This document shows positions 1-10,351 of a DNA stretch of 64,000 nt, in pieces. Source of the DNA: Microbacterium testaceum StLB037 (GTDB lineage: Bacteria; Actinomycetota; Actinomycetes; Actinomycetales; Microbacteriaceae); assembly GCF_008763945.1 (NCBI RefSeq), contig NZ_VTQH01000001.1:1674110-1738109 (forward strand), given 5' to 3'. The translations under genes and the position numbers were made by a program. How positions within the stretch are numbered: the first letter of the stretch is position 1; the number at the start of each line of letters is the position of its first letter. The notes under the pieces were generated by a model, which saw nothing but the letters and a program-made list of their open reading frames with translations, was not told where the DNA came from and did not search any database.

Positions 1-2764
<2,764 letters not shown>

Positions 2765-2808
2765 CGATCGCACTCGTTGCGCGTCCGCCGGGGTCGACGG
2801 AGACACCC

Positions 2809-3639
2809 ATGCAGATCATCAAGAAGGTGCTGAACTCCAGCGTCGTACTCGTCGAGGACGAGCGCGGCGTGGAGCGCGTGCTGCTGGGCAAGGGCATCGG
2901 GTTCGGCGCGCGCCCGGGCGACACCGTCGCTCCGGGATCGACCGACCGGGTGTTCGTCGCGCTCGACGACGCCGACCAGCGCAATCTCGTCGAACTGCTG
3001 GCGCAGATTCCGGGCGGCTTCGTCGAGTTGACGAGGGCGATCGTGATGGATGCCGAGAAGTCGGGCATCGAACTCGACGCGCACATCTACCTGACGCTCA
3101 CCGACCACCTGCACTTCGCGGTGGAGCGGCAGCGGCGGGGGCTGCAGGTCACGAACCGTCTCGCGTGGGAGGTACGCACGGTCTATCCGCGCGAGTACGA
3201 GGTGGGCCTGCGCGCCCTCGGGCTGCTGCGTGACCGCACGGGGGTGTCGCTCCCCGACGAGGAGGCCGCCAACATCGCGTTCCACCTCGTCAACTCCGAG
3301 GTGGGCCGCCCCGCGGTCGATTCGATGCGGGTCGTCGGGCTCGTGTCCGACATCACCACCATCGTGACGCACGCCGGGGGAGTGACCCTGGATGCCGATG
3401 ACCTCCACACCCGGAGGTTCCTCACGCACCTGCAGTTCTTCGCGGAGCGTTTGTTCGGCGACCGCCTCGCCGCACAGGACGAGGACCTGCTGTTCGCGAC
3501 CATGACGGCCAAGCACCCGCGGGCCGTCGCGACGGCGGAGCGCATCCGCACGTTCGTCCTCGCCGAACACGGGGTCGCCATCTCCGACGAGGAGGTGGGC
3601 TACCTCGCCCTCCACATCGCTCGCGCCCAGTCGAGCTGA
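2809..3639 (+). CDS. bglG: BglG/LicT family transcriptional antiterminator
   Basis: A 276-residue RNA-binding antiterminator. It opens with the family's CAT RNA-binding domain ([18 protein letters not shown], about 1-60) followed by two PTS regulation domains. Candidate phosphorylatable histidines sit in PRD1 ([16 protein letters not shown]) and PRD2 ([12 protein letters not shown]). In this family, phosphorylation by the cognate EII blocks activity and phosphorylation by HPr activates it. A GTG at 2761 overlapping the glucosidase stop would add 16 residues without family resemblance, so the ATG at 2809 with ACGGAGA upstream is preferred. The gene lies downstream of the structural genes, not at the operon head as in E. 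coli bgl. Its target terminator and RAT site must lie upstream of the window. Confidence 0.93.
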   Translation: MQIIKKVLNSSVVLVEDERGVERVLLGKGIGFGARPGDTVAPGSTDRVFVALDDADQRNLVELLAQIPGGFVELTRAIVMDAEKSGIELDAHIYLTLTDHLHFAVERQRRGLQVTNRLAWEVRTVYPREYEVGLRALGLLRDRTGVSLPDEEAANIAFHLVNSEVGRPAVDSMRVVGLVSDITTIVTHAGGVTLDADDLHTRRFLTHLQFFAERLFGDRLAAQDEDLLFATMTAKHPRAVATAERIRTFVLAEHGVAISDEEVGYLALHIARAQSS

Positions 3640-3657
3640 CATCCCGAAAGGTTCCCC

Positions 3658-3924
3658 ATGGCACAGCGCACCGCCGTCTTCGGCTCCTCGTCCGGCCTGC
3701 ACTCCCGCCCCGCCGCGACCCTCGCCCGCGCGGCCGCGGCGTCGAAGCACAGCGTCACCCTCGCCTCGGGCGGCACATCGGTCGACGCGCGCAGCATCCT
3801 CGCGCTGCTGCAGCTGGGCGTGAAGACGGGCGACGAGGTGGCGCTCGAGGTCGACGGACCCGAGGCCGACCGCATCGCCGACGAGCTTCAGGCGCTGCTC
3901 GAGCAGGATCTCGACGCCGCCTGA
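3658..3924 (+). CDS. ptsH: Phosphocarrier protein HPr
   Basis: A small 88-residue HPr. The active-site His is H15 within GLHSRPA, where most family members have GLHARPA. The Ser46 region ([14 protein letters not shown]) is present. HPr takes phosphate from EI and passes it to EIIA, here most directly to the beta-glucoside EII. It follows the antiterminator by 18 bases with a GAAAGG ribosome binding site, so it looks like the last gene of the PTS operon. Being encoded within a sugar-specific operon suggests either the main ptsH of the cell or a dedicated copy; the window cannot decide. Confidence 0.95.
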   Translation: MAQRTAVFGSSSGLHSRPAATLARAAAASKHSVTLASGGTSVDARSILALLQLGVKTGDEVALEVDGPEADRIADELQALLEQDLDAA

Positions 3925-3998
3925 CCCGAACGCGTGACGGGCCGCCCCGGGTGTACCCCCGAGACCCGGCATCCCGGCCCCTCACGTGCCCCACACCT

Positions 3999-4062
3999 CG
4001 CGTGAGGTGTCGAGATCTGTCGCCCGGCGCCCCGCGAGGCGACGATTTCCGACCCCTCGCGC
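3999..4062. repeat. Intergenic palindromic repeat, family 1, copy a
   Basis: Imperfect inverted repeat between ptsH and rlmN. The outer arms read CGCGTGAGG and CGACCCCTCGCGCG; the inner arms are TGTCGCC and GGCGAC around a GC-rich loop. It belongs to the same family as 9006, 20074, 20169, 21464 and 59573. Confidence 0.75.
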
Positions 4063-4102
4063 GCGGGCCGGCGCACCCAGCCGCAGTGCAGGCGCTCCCC
4101 GG

Positions 4103-4108
4103 TACCCT
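4103..4108 (+). promoter_or_regulatory. -10 element TACCCT for leaderless rlmN
   Basis: TACCCT lies 7 bases before the ATG at 4116 and there is no ribosome binding site. This fits leaderless transcription starting at the A of the start codon. Confidence 0.6.
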
Positions 4109-4115
4109 GGAAACC

Positions 4116-5399
4116 ATGACTGATCAGCCCCCCGTGCGCACGACGACGCCCCGGCAGGCGCGCCCCGAGGGGGCCCCGGCGAACACCGGCATCCGCCAGG
4201 TGCGCCCCAAGACCGAGGGCTGGCAGCAGGCCAAGGACGAGACCGGTCGTCCGCTGCTGCAGTTCGCCAGCCCCAAGCGCGGCAAGCCGCCCGTGCACCT
4301 CGCCGACCTGACGCACGACGAGCGCATCGCCAAGCTGAAGGAGCTGGGGCTTCCCGGGTTCCGCGCGAAGCAGCTCGAGAAGCACTACTTCACGCATTAC
4401 ACGTCGGATGCCGCCGACATGACCGACCTCCCGGCATCCGATCGCGAAGAGCTCGTCGCGGGAATGTTGCCGCCCCTTCTCACCGAGGTCCGCCGGCTCG
4501 AGACGGACCGCGGCGACACGATCAAATTCCTGTGGAAGCTGCACGACGGCGCCCTCGTGGAGTCGGTGCTCATGCGCTACCCCGGCCGCATCACGCTGTG
4601 CGTGTCTTCGCAGGCCGGGTGCGGCATGAACTGCCCGTTCTGCGCCACCGGCCAGGCGGGGCTGACCCGCAACATGTCGGCGGCCGAGATCATCGAGCAG
4701 ATCGTGCGCGCCAACGCCCTCATCGCCGCCGGCGGCCTGGGCGGCAAGAAGCGCGACGACCACTCGCTCGATCGCGTGAGCAACATCGTGTTCATGGGCA
4801 TGGGCGAGCCGCTCGCGAACTACGCACGGGTCATGCAGGCCGTCCGCGTGATGGTCGACAAGGAGCACGGCCTCGGCATGAGCGCCCGCGGCATCACCGT
4901 GTCGACCGTCGGGCTCGTCCCCGCGATCAAGAAGCTCGCCGACGAGGACATCCCGGTGACCTTCGCCCTCTCGCTCCACGCCCCCGACGACCACCTGCGC
5001 GACGAGCTCATCCCGGTGAACTCCCGCTGGAAAGTCGATGAGGCGCTGGATGCCGCGCGCTCCTACTTCGACAAGACCGGTCGCCGCGTCTCGATCGAGT
5101 ACGCCCTGATCAAGGACATGAACGATCACGCCTGGCGCGCCGATCTGCTGGCCGAGAAGCTCAACGCCCGCGGTCGCGGCTGGGTGCACGTCAACCCGAT
5201 CCCGCTGAACCCGACGCCCGGCTCGATCTGGACGGCATCCGAGGTGCCCGTGCAGAACGAGTTCGTGCGACGCCTCAACGACGCCGGCATCCCGACGACC
5301 CTCCGCGACACCCGCGGCAAAGAGATCGACGGGGCGTGCGGTCAGCTCGTCGCGACCGAAGAAGACGAGGCGGCCGCGGCGGTCGCGCCGGTCGGCTGA
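4116..5399 (+). CDS. rlmN: Dual-specificity 23S rRNA/tRNA adenine-C2 methyltransferase RlmN
   Basis: A 427-residue radical SAM enzyme that methylates C2 of A2503 in 23S rRNA and A37 in tRNAs. The iron-sulphur cluster motif CGMNCPFC (CX3CX2C) is intact, and the C-terminal DGACGQL supplies the second conserved Cys used in the methyl transfer. GMGEP, the SAM-binding motif, is present. An upstream extension of the frame to 3951 crosses a palindromic repeat and is not used; the ATG at 4116 follows TACCCT by 7 bases, as in leaderless genes. It stands alone between the PTS operon and the ABC exporter. The first 60 residues are polar and less conserved, as in other actinobacterial RlmN proteins. Confidence 0.96.
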   Translation: MTDQPPVRTTTPRQARPEGAPANTGIRQVRPKTEGWQQAKDETGRPLLQFASPKRGKPPVHLADLTHDERIAKLKELGLPGFRAKQLEKHYFTHYTSDAADMTDLPASDREELVAGMLPPLLTEVRRLETDRGDTIKFLWKLHDGALVESVLMRYPGRITLCVSSQAGCGMNCPFCATGQAGLTRNMSAAEIIEQIVRANALIAAGGLGGKKRDDHSLDRVSNIVFMGMGEPLANYARVMQAVRVMVDKEHGLGMSARGITVSTVGLVPAIKKLADEDIPVTFALSLHAPDDHLRDELIPVNSRWKVDEALDAARSYFDKTGRRVSIEYALIKDMNDHAWRADLLAEKLNARGRGWVHVNPIPLNPTPGSIWTASEVPVQNEFVRRLNDAGIPTTLRDTRGKEIDGACGQLVATEEDEAAAAVAPVG

Positions 5400-5409
5400 G
5401 GCCGGCTGC

Positions 5410-5425
5410 TCCACCGATCGGTGGA
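5410..5425. promoter_or_regulatory. Perfect 16-bp palindrome TCCACCGATCGGTGGA
   Basis: Begins 10 bases after the rlmN stop and about 45 bases before the -10 of the ABC exporter operon. It could be a repressor site for that operon or a weak terminator hairpin. There is no T-tract after it. Confidence 0.4.
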
Positions 5426-5470
5426 TGCCGACTCCACCGTCCCGTCGTTCCTGTGGCGGCCCTGCCCCGT

Positions 5471-5476
5471 CAGACT
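5471..5476 (+). promoter_or_regulatory. -10 element CAGACT for the ABC exporter operon
   Basis: CAGACT ends 6 bases before the ATG at 5483 and no ribosome binding site is present, fitting a leaderless transcript. Confidence 0.5.
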
Positions 5477-5482
5477 GAGGGC

Positions 5483-6358
5483 ATGAGCGAGAACGTCGTC
5501 GAGGTCGAGAACCTCCGGAAGACCTACAAGGGCGGTCTCGAAGCGCTGCGCGGGGTGTCGTTCGACATTCACCGGGGCGAGACGTTCGCGCTGCTCGGGC
5601 CCAACGGCGCGGGCAAGAGCACGGTGATCGAGATCCTCGAGGGCTACCGCGATCGCACGAGCGGCGAGGTGCGCGTGCTCGGCGTCGACCCGCACCGCGG
5701 CGGTCTCGACTGGAAGGCGCGCCTGGGCATCGTGCTGCAGAACACCGGCGAGGCGCCCACCGCCAGCGTGCGCGAGCTGCTCGCGCACTTCGCCTCGTTC
5801 TATCCGCGGCCGCGCGACGTCGACGAGGTCATCGCGGCGGTGGGGCTGACCGAGAAGGCCACGGTCTCGGTGCGCAAGCTCTCGGGCGGCCAGCGTCGCC
5901 GCGTCGACGTCGCCCTCGGTATCGTCGGGCGGCCCGAGCTGCTGTTCCTCGACGAGCCGACGACCGGCTTCGACCCCGAGGTCAGACGGCAGTTCTGGGA
6001 CCTCATCCGCGACCTGCAGCGCGAGGGCACCACGATCCTGCTGACCACCCACTACCTCGACGAGGCAGCCGAACTCGCGGAACGCGCGGCGATCATCGTC
6101 GGTGGGGAGATGGCATCCGTCGGTCGAATCGACGAACTGGGCGGCCCGGACGCCCGCGTGCCCCTCGTGCGGTGGCGCGAGGGCGGCGAGACCCGCGAGC
6201 AGCGCACGCAGGACCCCGGGGCGCTGGTCGCTCAGCTCTACTCCCGCCTCGGCGAACCCGAACGGCTCGAGGTCGTGCGCCCGAGCCTCGAGAACGTGTA
6301 CCTGTCGTTCCTCGGCGACGAAGCGCGCCGTACGACCGCGGCGGGGGGCCTCCTGTGA
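5483..6358 (+). CDS. ABC exporter ATP-binding protein (DrrA-type)
   Basis: A 291-residue ATPase with Walker A GPNGAGKS (residues 39-46), signature LSGGQRRR, Walker B LLFLDEP and the switch His in TTHYLDEA. It resembles the ATPases of ABC-2 drug or lipid exporters. The last 70 residues form the usual C-terminal extension. The gene overlaps the permease start by 4 bases (GTGA) and heads an operon with a sensor kinase and a response regulator, the arrangement of exporters that answer cell-envelope stress (LiaRS/DesKR style). What it exports is unknown. Confidence 0.92.
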   Translation: MSENVVEVENLRKTYKGGLEALRGVSFDIHRGETFALLGPNGAGKSTVIEILEGYRDRTSGEVRVLGVDPHRGGLDWKARLGIVLQNTGEAPTASVRELLAHFASFYPRPRDVDEVIAAVGLTEKATVSVRKLSGGQRRRVDVALGIVGRPELLFLDEPTTGFDPEVRRQFWDLIRDLQREGTTILLTTHYLDEAAELAERAAIIVGGEMASVGRIDELGGPDARVPLVRWREGGETREQRTQDPGALVAQLYSRLGEPERLEVVRPSLENVYLSFLGDEARRTTAAGGLL

Positions 6359-7158
6359 GCCGCGTGCTGCGGCTGGGCGCCGCGCGGATCGCGTTCGAGG
6401 TGCGCTCGTACTTCCGCCAGGGCGACTCGGTCTTCTTCACGTTCCTGTTCCCCGTGATGATCCTGCTGATCTTCGCCGTCGCCTTCGACGCGCAGACCTT
6501 CGGTCCGCCCGGAGAGGAAGTGGATGCCGCGCAGTTCTACCTCCCCGCGATGCTCGCCGCCGGAGTGCTGCTGTCGGGTCTGCAGAACATGTCGATCGAC
6601 ATCGCGATGGAGCGCAGCGACGGCACGCTCAAGCGCCTCGGCGGAACCCCACTCAGCCCCGTGTCTTACTTCATCGGCAAGCTCGGGCAGGTGCTCGTGA
6701 CCGGCTTTTTGCAGTCGGTGCTGCTGATCGTGGTGGCCGCGGTGTTCTTCGGCGTGCCGCTGCCGACCGACCCGGAGCGCTGGCTGACCTTCGCGTGGGT
6801 GTTCCTGCTCGGGGTCACGACATGCGCGATCCTCGGCATCGGCCTCTCGGCGCTGCCGCGCACCGGCCGCAGCGCGACGGGCGTCGTGATTCCGATCGTG
6901 CTGCTGCTGCAGTTCATCTCGGGCGTCTACATCAACTTCGCCGCCCTCCCCGAGTGGCTGCAGAACGTCGCCAGCGTCTTCCCGCTCAAGTGGCTCGCTC
7001 AGGGCTTCCGCTCGGTCTTCTTGCCCGAGGGCTTCGCCGCGGGCGAGCCGTCGGGCTCGTGGGATCACCCGCTGATCCTGCTGGTGACGGGGCTGTGGCT
7101 CGTGCTCGGGCTCGCGCTCGTGCGGCTGACGTTCCGGTGGATTCGGAAGGACGCGTGA
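6355..7158 (+). CDS. ABC-2 type exporter permease
   Basis: A 267-residue integral membrane protein with about six hydrophobic segments. One is near the N-terminus (FFTFLFPVMILLIFAVAF), there is a central group, and the last lies near LILLVTGLWLVLGLALV. This is the ABC-2 fold that pairs with DrrA-type ATPases. Translation starts at a GTG inside the stop of the ATPase gene. Its own stop overlaps the start of the histidine kinase gene (TGATG), so all four genes are tightly coupled. Confidence 0.88.
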   Translation: MSRVLRLGAARIAFEVRSYFRQGDSVFFTFLFPVMILLIFAVAFDAQTFGPPGEEVDAAQFYLPAMLAAGVLLSGLQNMSIDIAMERSDGTLKRLGGTPLSPVSYFIGKLGQVLVTGFLQSVLLIVVAAVFFGVPLPTDPERWLTFAWVFLLGVTTCAILGIGLSALPRTGRSATGVVIPIVLLLQFISGVYINFAALPEWLQNVASVFPLKWLAQGFRSVFLPEGFAAGEPSGSWDHPLILLVTGLWLVLGLALVRLTFRWIRKDA

Positions 7159-8381
7159 TGTCGAACCTCATGACTGCCTCGGTCGCCGCCTCGGACAGGG
7201 CGGATGCCGGACTCCCCACGACCCACGGATGGATCGCGGCCTTTCTGGCCGCGGGAGTCCTGGGCGCGGGTATCGCGGTTGCGTCGGCGCTCGTCGCCGG
7301 CATCCCGTGGGTTTCGGCCATCGCCGCGCTGGCGCTGCTTGCCGTTTACACCGTCTTCATGCTGTTCGTCCTGCCCCGTCTGCTCGGTCGCGAGGCGGGG
7401 GGGATGGGAGCCCTCGAACTCGTCACGATGGTGATCACGGTGCTCGTCGTCGCCCTGCTGACGGCGCTCGTGCCGTGGATGGCGATGCTGCAGTTCTGGG
7501 TCTTCCCGCTGCTGTGGACGCTGGCCGCCTCGACCCGGGTCGCCGTGATCGCGAGCTTCGTCTCCGCCGCAGCCATCTTCGCGGCGCTCCTCCCCTGGAC
7601 GGGTGGAGGATCGTGGGCGGTCATGGCCCTCGTGCAGGGAGCGTCGTTCGTCTCGGCCGTGGTGCTCGGACTCTGGATCAGCGCGATCTCGCGATACGGC
7701 TCCGAACGCGACGTTCTCGTCGCCGAATTGACGGCAGCGCAGAGCGAACTCGCCTCTCTGCATCACGACGCCGGCGCGATGTCCGAGCGCGAGCGCCTCG
7801 CGGCCGAGATGCACGACACGATCGCGCAGAGCCTCGCGGGCACGGTCATGCTCGCACAGCGCGCCCGCCGCGAACTGGCCGAGGGAGCTCTGTCGCTGTC
7901 GACCCTCGAGCTCGTCGAGGAAGCCGCCCAGGCAGCCCTCGCCGAGACCCGGGAGTTGGTCGCCGGGGGAGCACCCGCCTCTGTCGGCGTCGGCGGACTG
8001 GCCGAAGCGTTGCGCACGGTGGTCGCGCGGGCCGTTCGCGAGACGGGTCTCGACGTCGAGCTCGTGACCTCGGCCGTACCGCCGCTCGATCGCGAGGCCG
8101 AGGTGGCGCTCCTGCGGTGCGCGCAGGAAGGCCTGTCCAATGCGAGACGGCACTCCGGCGCCCGTCGCGTCGAGGTGACTCTCGCCGAGCGGCACGGCGT
8201 CGTGGAGGTCACCGTGCGCGACGACGGCGTCGGTTTCGACGGCACCGCCAGCGCTCACGGCTTCGGCATCGAGGGGCTGCGAGCACGCCTGAGCGCCCTC
8301 GGCGGGTCGCTTGAGGTCGACGGCACCCCCGGGGCAGCGACCGTGCGGGCCGGAGTTCCGGCGACGGTGGGACGCTCGTGA
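7158..8381 (+). CDS. Membrane sensor histidine kinase (HisKA_3 / NarL-type)
   Basis: A 407-residue kinase with five or six hydrophobic segments in the first 180 residues and almost no extracellular loop, then a coiled region, a HisKA_3 dimerisation domain and an HATPase domain. The phospho-accepting His is H219 in ERERLAAEMHDTIAQ. The ATP-binding N and G boxes are seen at CAQEGLSNARRHS and DDGVGFDG. Such intramembrane sensors respond to membrane or antibiotic stress. It overlaps the permease and response regulator genes, so it very likely controls this exporter operon. Confidence 0.92.
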   Translation: MSNLMTASVAASDRADAGLPTTHGWIAAFLAAGVLGAGIAVASALVAGIPWVSAIAALALLAVYTVFMLFVLPRLLGREAGGMGALELVTMVITVLVVALLTALVPWMAMLQFWVFPLLWTLAASTRVAVIASFVSAAAIFAALLPWTGGGSWAVMALVQGASFVSAVVLGLWISAISRYGSERDVLVAELTAAQSELASLHHDAGAMSERERLAAEMHDTIAQSLAGTVMLAQRARRELAEGALSLSTLELVEEAAQAALAETRELVAGGAPASVGVGGLAEALRTVVARAVRETGLDVELVTSAVPPLDREAEVALLRCAQEGLSNARRHSGARRVEVTLAERHGVVEVTVRDDGVGFDGTASAHGFGIEGLRARLSALGGSLEVDGTPGAATVRAGVPATVGRS

Positions 8382-9010
8382 TCCGCGTCGTCGTCGCGGA
8401 CGACCACCCGATCGTGCGCGTGGGGCTCGTCGGCCTGTTGGACGCCGCCGACGGGATCGACGTCGTCGGAGCGGCCTCCGACGGGGTGGAGGTCGTTGCC
8501 CTCGTCGAGAAGGAACGTCCCGATGTGGTGCTGATGGACATGCGGATGCCGCGCCGCGACGGCGACGAGGCGACCGCGATGCTGCGCGAGAGCGTGCCCG
8601 CGACACGTGTCATCGTCCTGACGACATACGAGAGCGACGACGTCATCATGCGAGCAGTTGCCGCGGGGGCGAGCGGGTACCTGTTGAAGGCCGCTCCCGA
8701 AGCGGAGCTGATCGCGGGCATCCGCGCGGTCGCTGCGGGTGAGGTGGCTCTGGCGCCGAGCGTTGCGCGGGTGCTCGTGGCGCAGGCCGGGCACGCGCGC
8801 GACGCTCCGACCCTGACCCCTCGGGAGGTCGAGGTGCTCTCGCACGTCGCCGAGGGGCTGAGCAACCGAGAGATCGGGGTGCGCCTCCACCTGGGCGAGG
8901 CGACGGTCAAGACGCACCTGCTCAAGGCCTTCACCAAACTCGACGTGGCGGATCGCACCCGCGCCGTCACGAGGGCGATGGAGCTCGGCATCCTCCGATC
9001 GCCCTCGTGA
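8378..9010 (+). CDS. LuxR/NarL-family response regulator
   Basis: A 210-residue regulator with a receiver domain followed by a LuxR-type helix-turn-helix. The phosphorylated residue is D54 (VVLMDMRMP), with T82/T83 and K104 (YLLKA) completing the active site. The HTH region (TPREVEVLSHVAEGLSNREI) begins near residue 145. The GTG start overlaps the kinase stop (GTGA). Its own stop codon TGA lies inside a palindromic repeat. It is probably the output of the preceding kinase and may activate its own operon; the 16-bp palindrome at 5410 is one possible target. Confidence 0.93.
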   Translation: MIRVVVADDHPIVRVGLVGLLDAADGIDVVGAASDGVEVVALVEKERPDVVLMDMRMPRRDGDEATAMLRESVPATRVIVLTTYESDDVIMRAVAAGASGYLLKAAPEAELIAGIRAVAAGEVALAPSVARVLVAQAGHARDAPTLTPREVEVLSHVAEGLSNREIGVRLHLGEATVKTHLLKAFTKLDVADRTRAVTRAMELGILRSPS

Positions 9011-9068
9011 GAGGTCGTGATGTGTCGCTTCCGGCGCATTGCGGCGACAGTTTCCGACTCCTCGCGCG
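9006..9068. repeat. Intergenic palindromic repeat, family 1, copy b
   Basis: The element begins CGTGAGAGGTC, and the TGA in that string is the stop codon of the response regulator gene. The right arm reads GACTCCTCGCGCG. The inner arms TGTCGC and GCGACA flank a short loop. Confidence 0.7.
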
Positions 9069-9111
9069 GGAGAGGGGCGGATGCCGCGGCCCCGGTGTCG
9101 GTGGCCGGGTC

Positions 9112-9117
9112 TAGCGT
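9112..9117 (+). promoter_or_regulatory. -10 element TAGCGT for the aldo/keto reductase
   Basis: TAGCGT lies 6 bases before the ATG at 9124. GGAGGA also falls in this gap, but it is too close to the start to be a normal ribosome binding site, so a leaderless start is favoured. Confidence 0.55.
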
Positions 9118-9123
9118 GGAGGA

Positions 9124-10137
9124 ATGGTCGCTTATCGCTATCTCGGCAACAGTGGATTCAAGGTCTCGGAGATCACCCTCGGCAACTGGGTGACCCACGG
9201 CTCGCAGGTCGGTGACGACGCGGCGATCGCCACGGTGCACGCCGCCCTCGACGCGGGTATCACGACGTTCGACACCGCCGACACCTACGCCAACACGGCC
9301 GCCGAGACCGTCCTCGGCAAGGCCCTCGAGGGGCAGCGCCGCGAGTCGCTCGAGATCTTCACCAAGGTCTACTTCCCGACCGGTCCGAAGGGGCCGAACG
9401 ACACCGGGCTCAGCCGCAAGCACATCATGGACTCGATCAACGGGTCGCTCAAGCGCCTCGGCACCGACTACGTCGACCTCTACCAGGCGCACCGTTTCGA
9501 CTACGAGACCCCGCTCGAAGAGACCTTCCAGGCCTTCGCCGACATCGTGCGCCAGGGCAAGGCGCTCTACATCGGCGTCTCGGAATGGACGGCAGAGCAG
9601 CTGCGCGACGGGCACGCGCTCGCCACGCAGCTCGGCATCCAGCTCATCTCGAACCAGCCGCAGTACTCCATGCTGTGGCGCGTGATCGAGGGCAAGGTCG
9701 TGCCGGCCAGTGAAGAGCTCGGCATCTCGCAGATCGTCTGGTCGCCGATGGCCCAGGGCGTGCTGAGCGGCAAGTACCTTCCGGGTCAGCCCGTGCCCGA
9801 GGGCTCGCGCGCCACCGACGAGAAGAGCGGCGCCACCTTCATCAAGCGCTTCTTGAACGACGACACGCTCGAAGCCGTTCAGCGCCTCAAGCCCATCGCC
9901 GACGAGGCCGGGCTCTCGATGCCCCAGCTCGCGATCGCGTGGGTGCTGCAGAACCCCAACATCGCGGCGGCGCTCGTGGGGGCCTCGCGTCCGGAACAAC
10001 TCGCCGACACTGTCAAGGCGTCGGGTGTGACCCTGGATGCCGACACCCTCGCCGCCATCGACTCGGCCCTCGGCGACGCGGTGTTCTCCGACCCCGAGAA
10101 CACCTACGAGGTGTCGCCGAAGCAGCGCGTGGCCTGA
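9124..10137 (+). CDS. Aldo/keto reductase, voltage-gated K+ channel beta-subunit-like
   Basis: A 337-residue NADPH-dependent oxidoreductase of the AKR superfamily. The TIM-barrel catalytic residues are visible: Asp and Tyr in FDTADTYANT, Lys in EIFTKVYF and His in LYQAHRFDY. The NADPH-binding end (LVGASRPEQLADTVKAS) is intact. It is closest to the KCNAB/YghZ group, which reduces aldehydes such as methylglyoxal. It stands alone, with a leaderless promoter in front and a strong hairpin terminator directly after. The physiological substrate cannot be read from the sequence. Confidence 0.93.
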   Translation: MVAYRYLGNSGFKVSEITLGNWVTHGSQVGDDAAIATVHAALDAGITTFDTADTYANTAAETVLGKALEGQRRESLEIFTKVYFPTGPKGPNDTGLSRKHIMDSINGSLKRLGTDYVDLYQAHRFDYETPLEETFQAFADIVRQGKALYIGVSEWTAEQLRDGHALATQLGIQLISNQPQYSMLWRVIEGKVVPASEELGISQIVWSPMAQGVLSGKYLPGQPVPEGSRATDEKSGATFIKRFLNDDTLEAVQRLKPIADEAGLSMPQLAIAWVLQNPNIAAALVGASRPEQLADTVKASGVTLDADTLAAIDSALGDAVFSDPENTYEVSPKQRVA

Positions 10138-10146
10138 CGCACGCGG

Positions 10147-10174
10147 ACGGGCCGGGCGTGCGCGCCCGGCCCGT
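10147..10174 (+). terminator. Hairpin terminator after the aldo/keto reductase
   Basis: A perfect 12-bp stem, ACGGGCCGGGCG with CGCCCGGCCCGT, around the 4-base loop TGCG. It begins 9 bases after the stop codon. No T-run follows, as is common in high-GC actinobacteria. Confidence 0.75.
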
Positions 10175-10212
10175 TGTCGTGTGTGCCGGGTGCGGCGCTT
10201 ATCGCGGCCCAC

Positions 10213-10272
10213 ATCACGTGACGTCGTCGAGACCACACGCCACGGCGTGTGCGTTCGCCCACGTCACGTGAT
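10213..10272. repeat. Nested palindrome upstream of the DUF4407 gene
   Basis: The outer arms ATCACGTGACGT and ACGTCACGTGAT are a perfect 12-bp inverted repeat. Each contains CACGTG. The loop holds a second inverted repeat, ACACGCC / GGCGTGT. It could form a cruciform or act as an operator; it lies about 70 bases before the -10 of the next gene. Confidence 0.6.
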
Positions 10273-10339
10273 CTCGCGCGCACATGTCCCGCTCGGCTGC
10301 GCCTCAGGCCCCGCTCAGGCGAGAGCAGGGTGGGCGTCG

Positions 10340-10345
10340 TACCCT
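10340..10345 (+). promoter_or_regulatory. -10 element TACCCT for the DUF4407 gene
   Basis: TACCCT ends 6 bases before the ATG at 10352. No ribosome binding site is present, indicating a leaderless start. Confidence 0.6.
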
Positions 10346-10351
10346 GTGCGA

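Noticed and set aside
3999..4062. Reading the palindromes as a CRISPR array
   Set aside because: The copies are widely scattered, lack regular spacers, are strongly palindromic over their full length and have no cas genes nearby.
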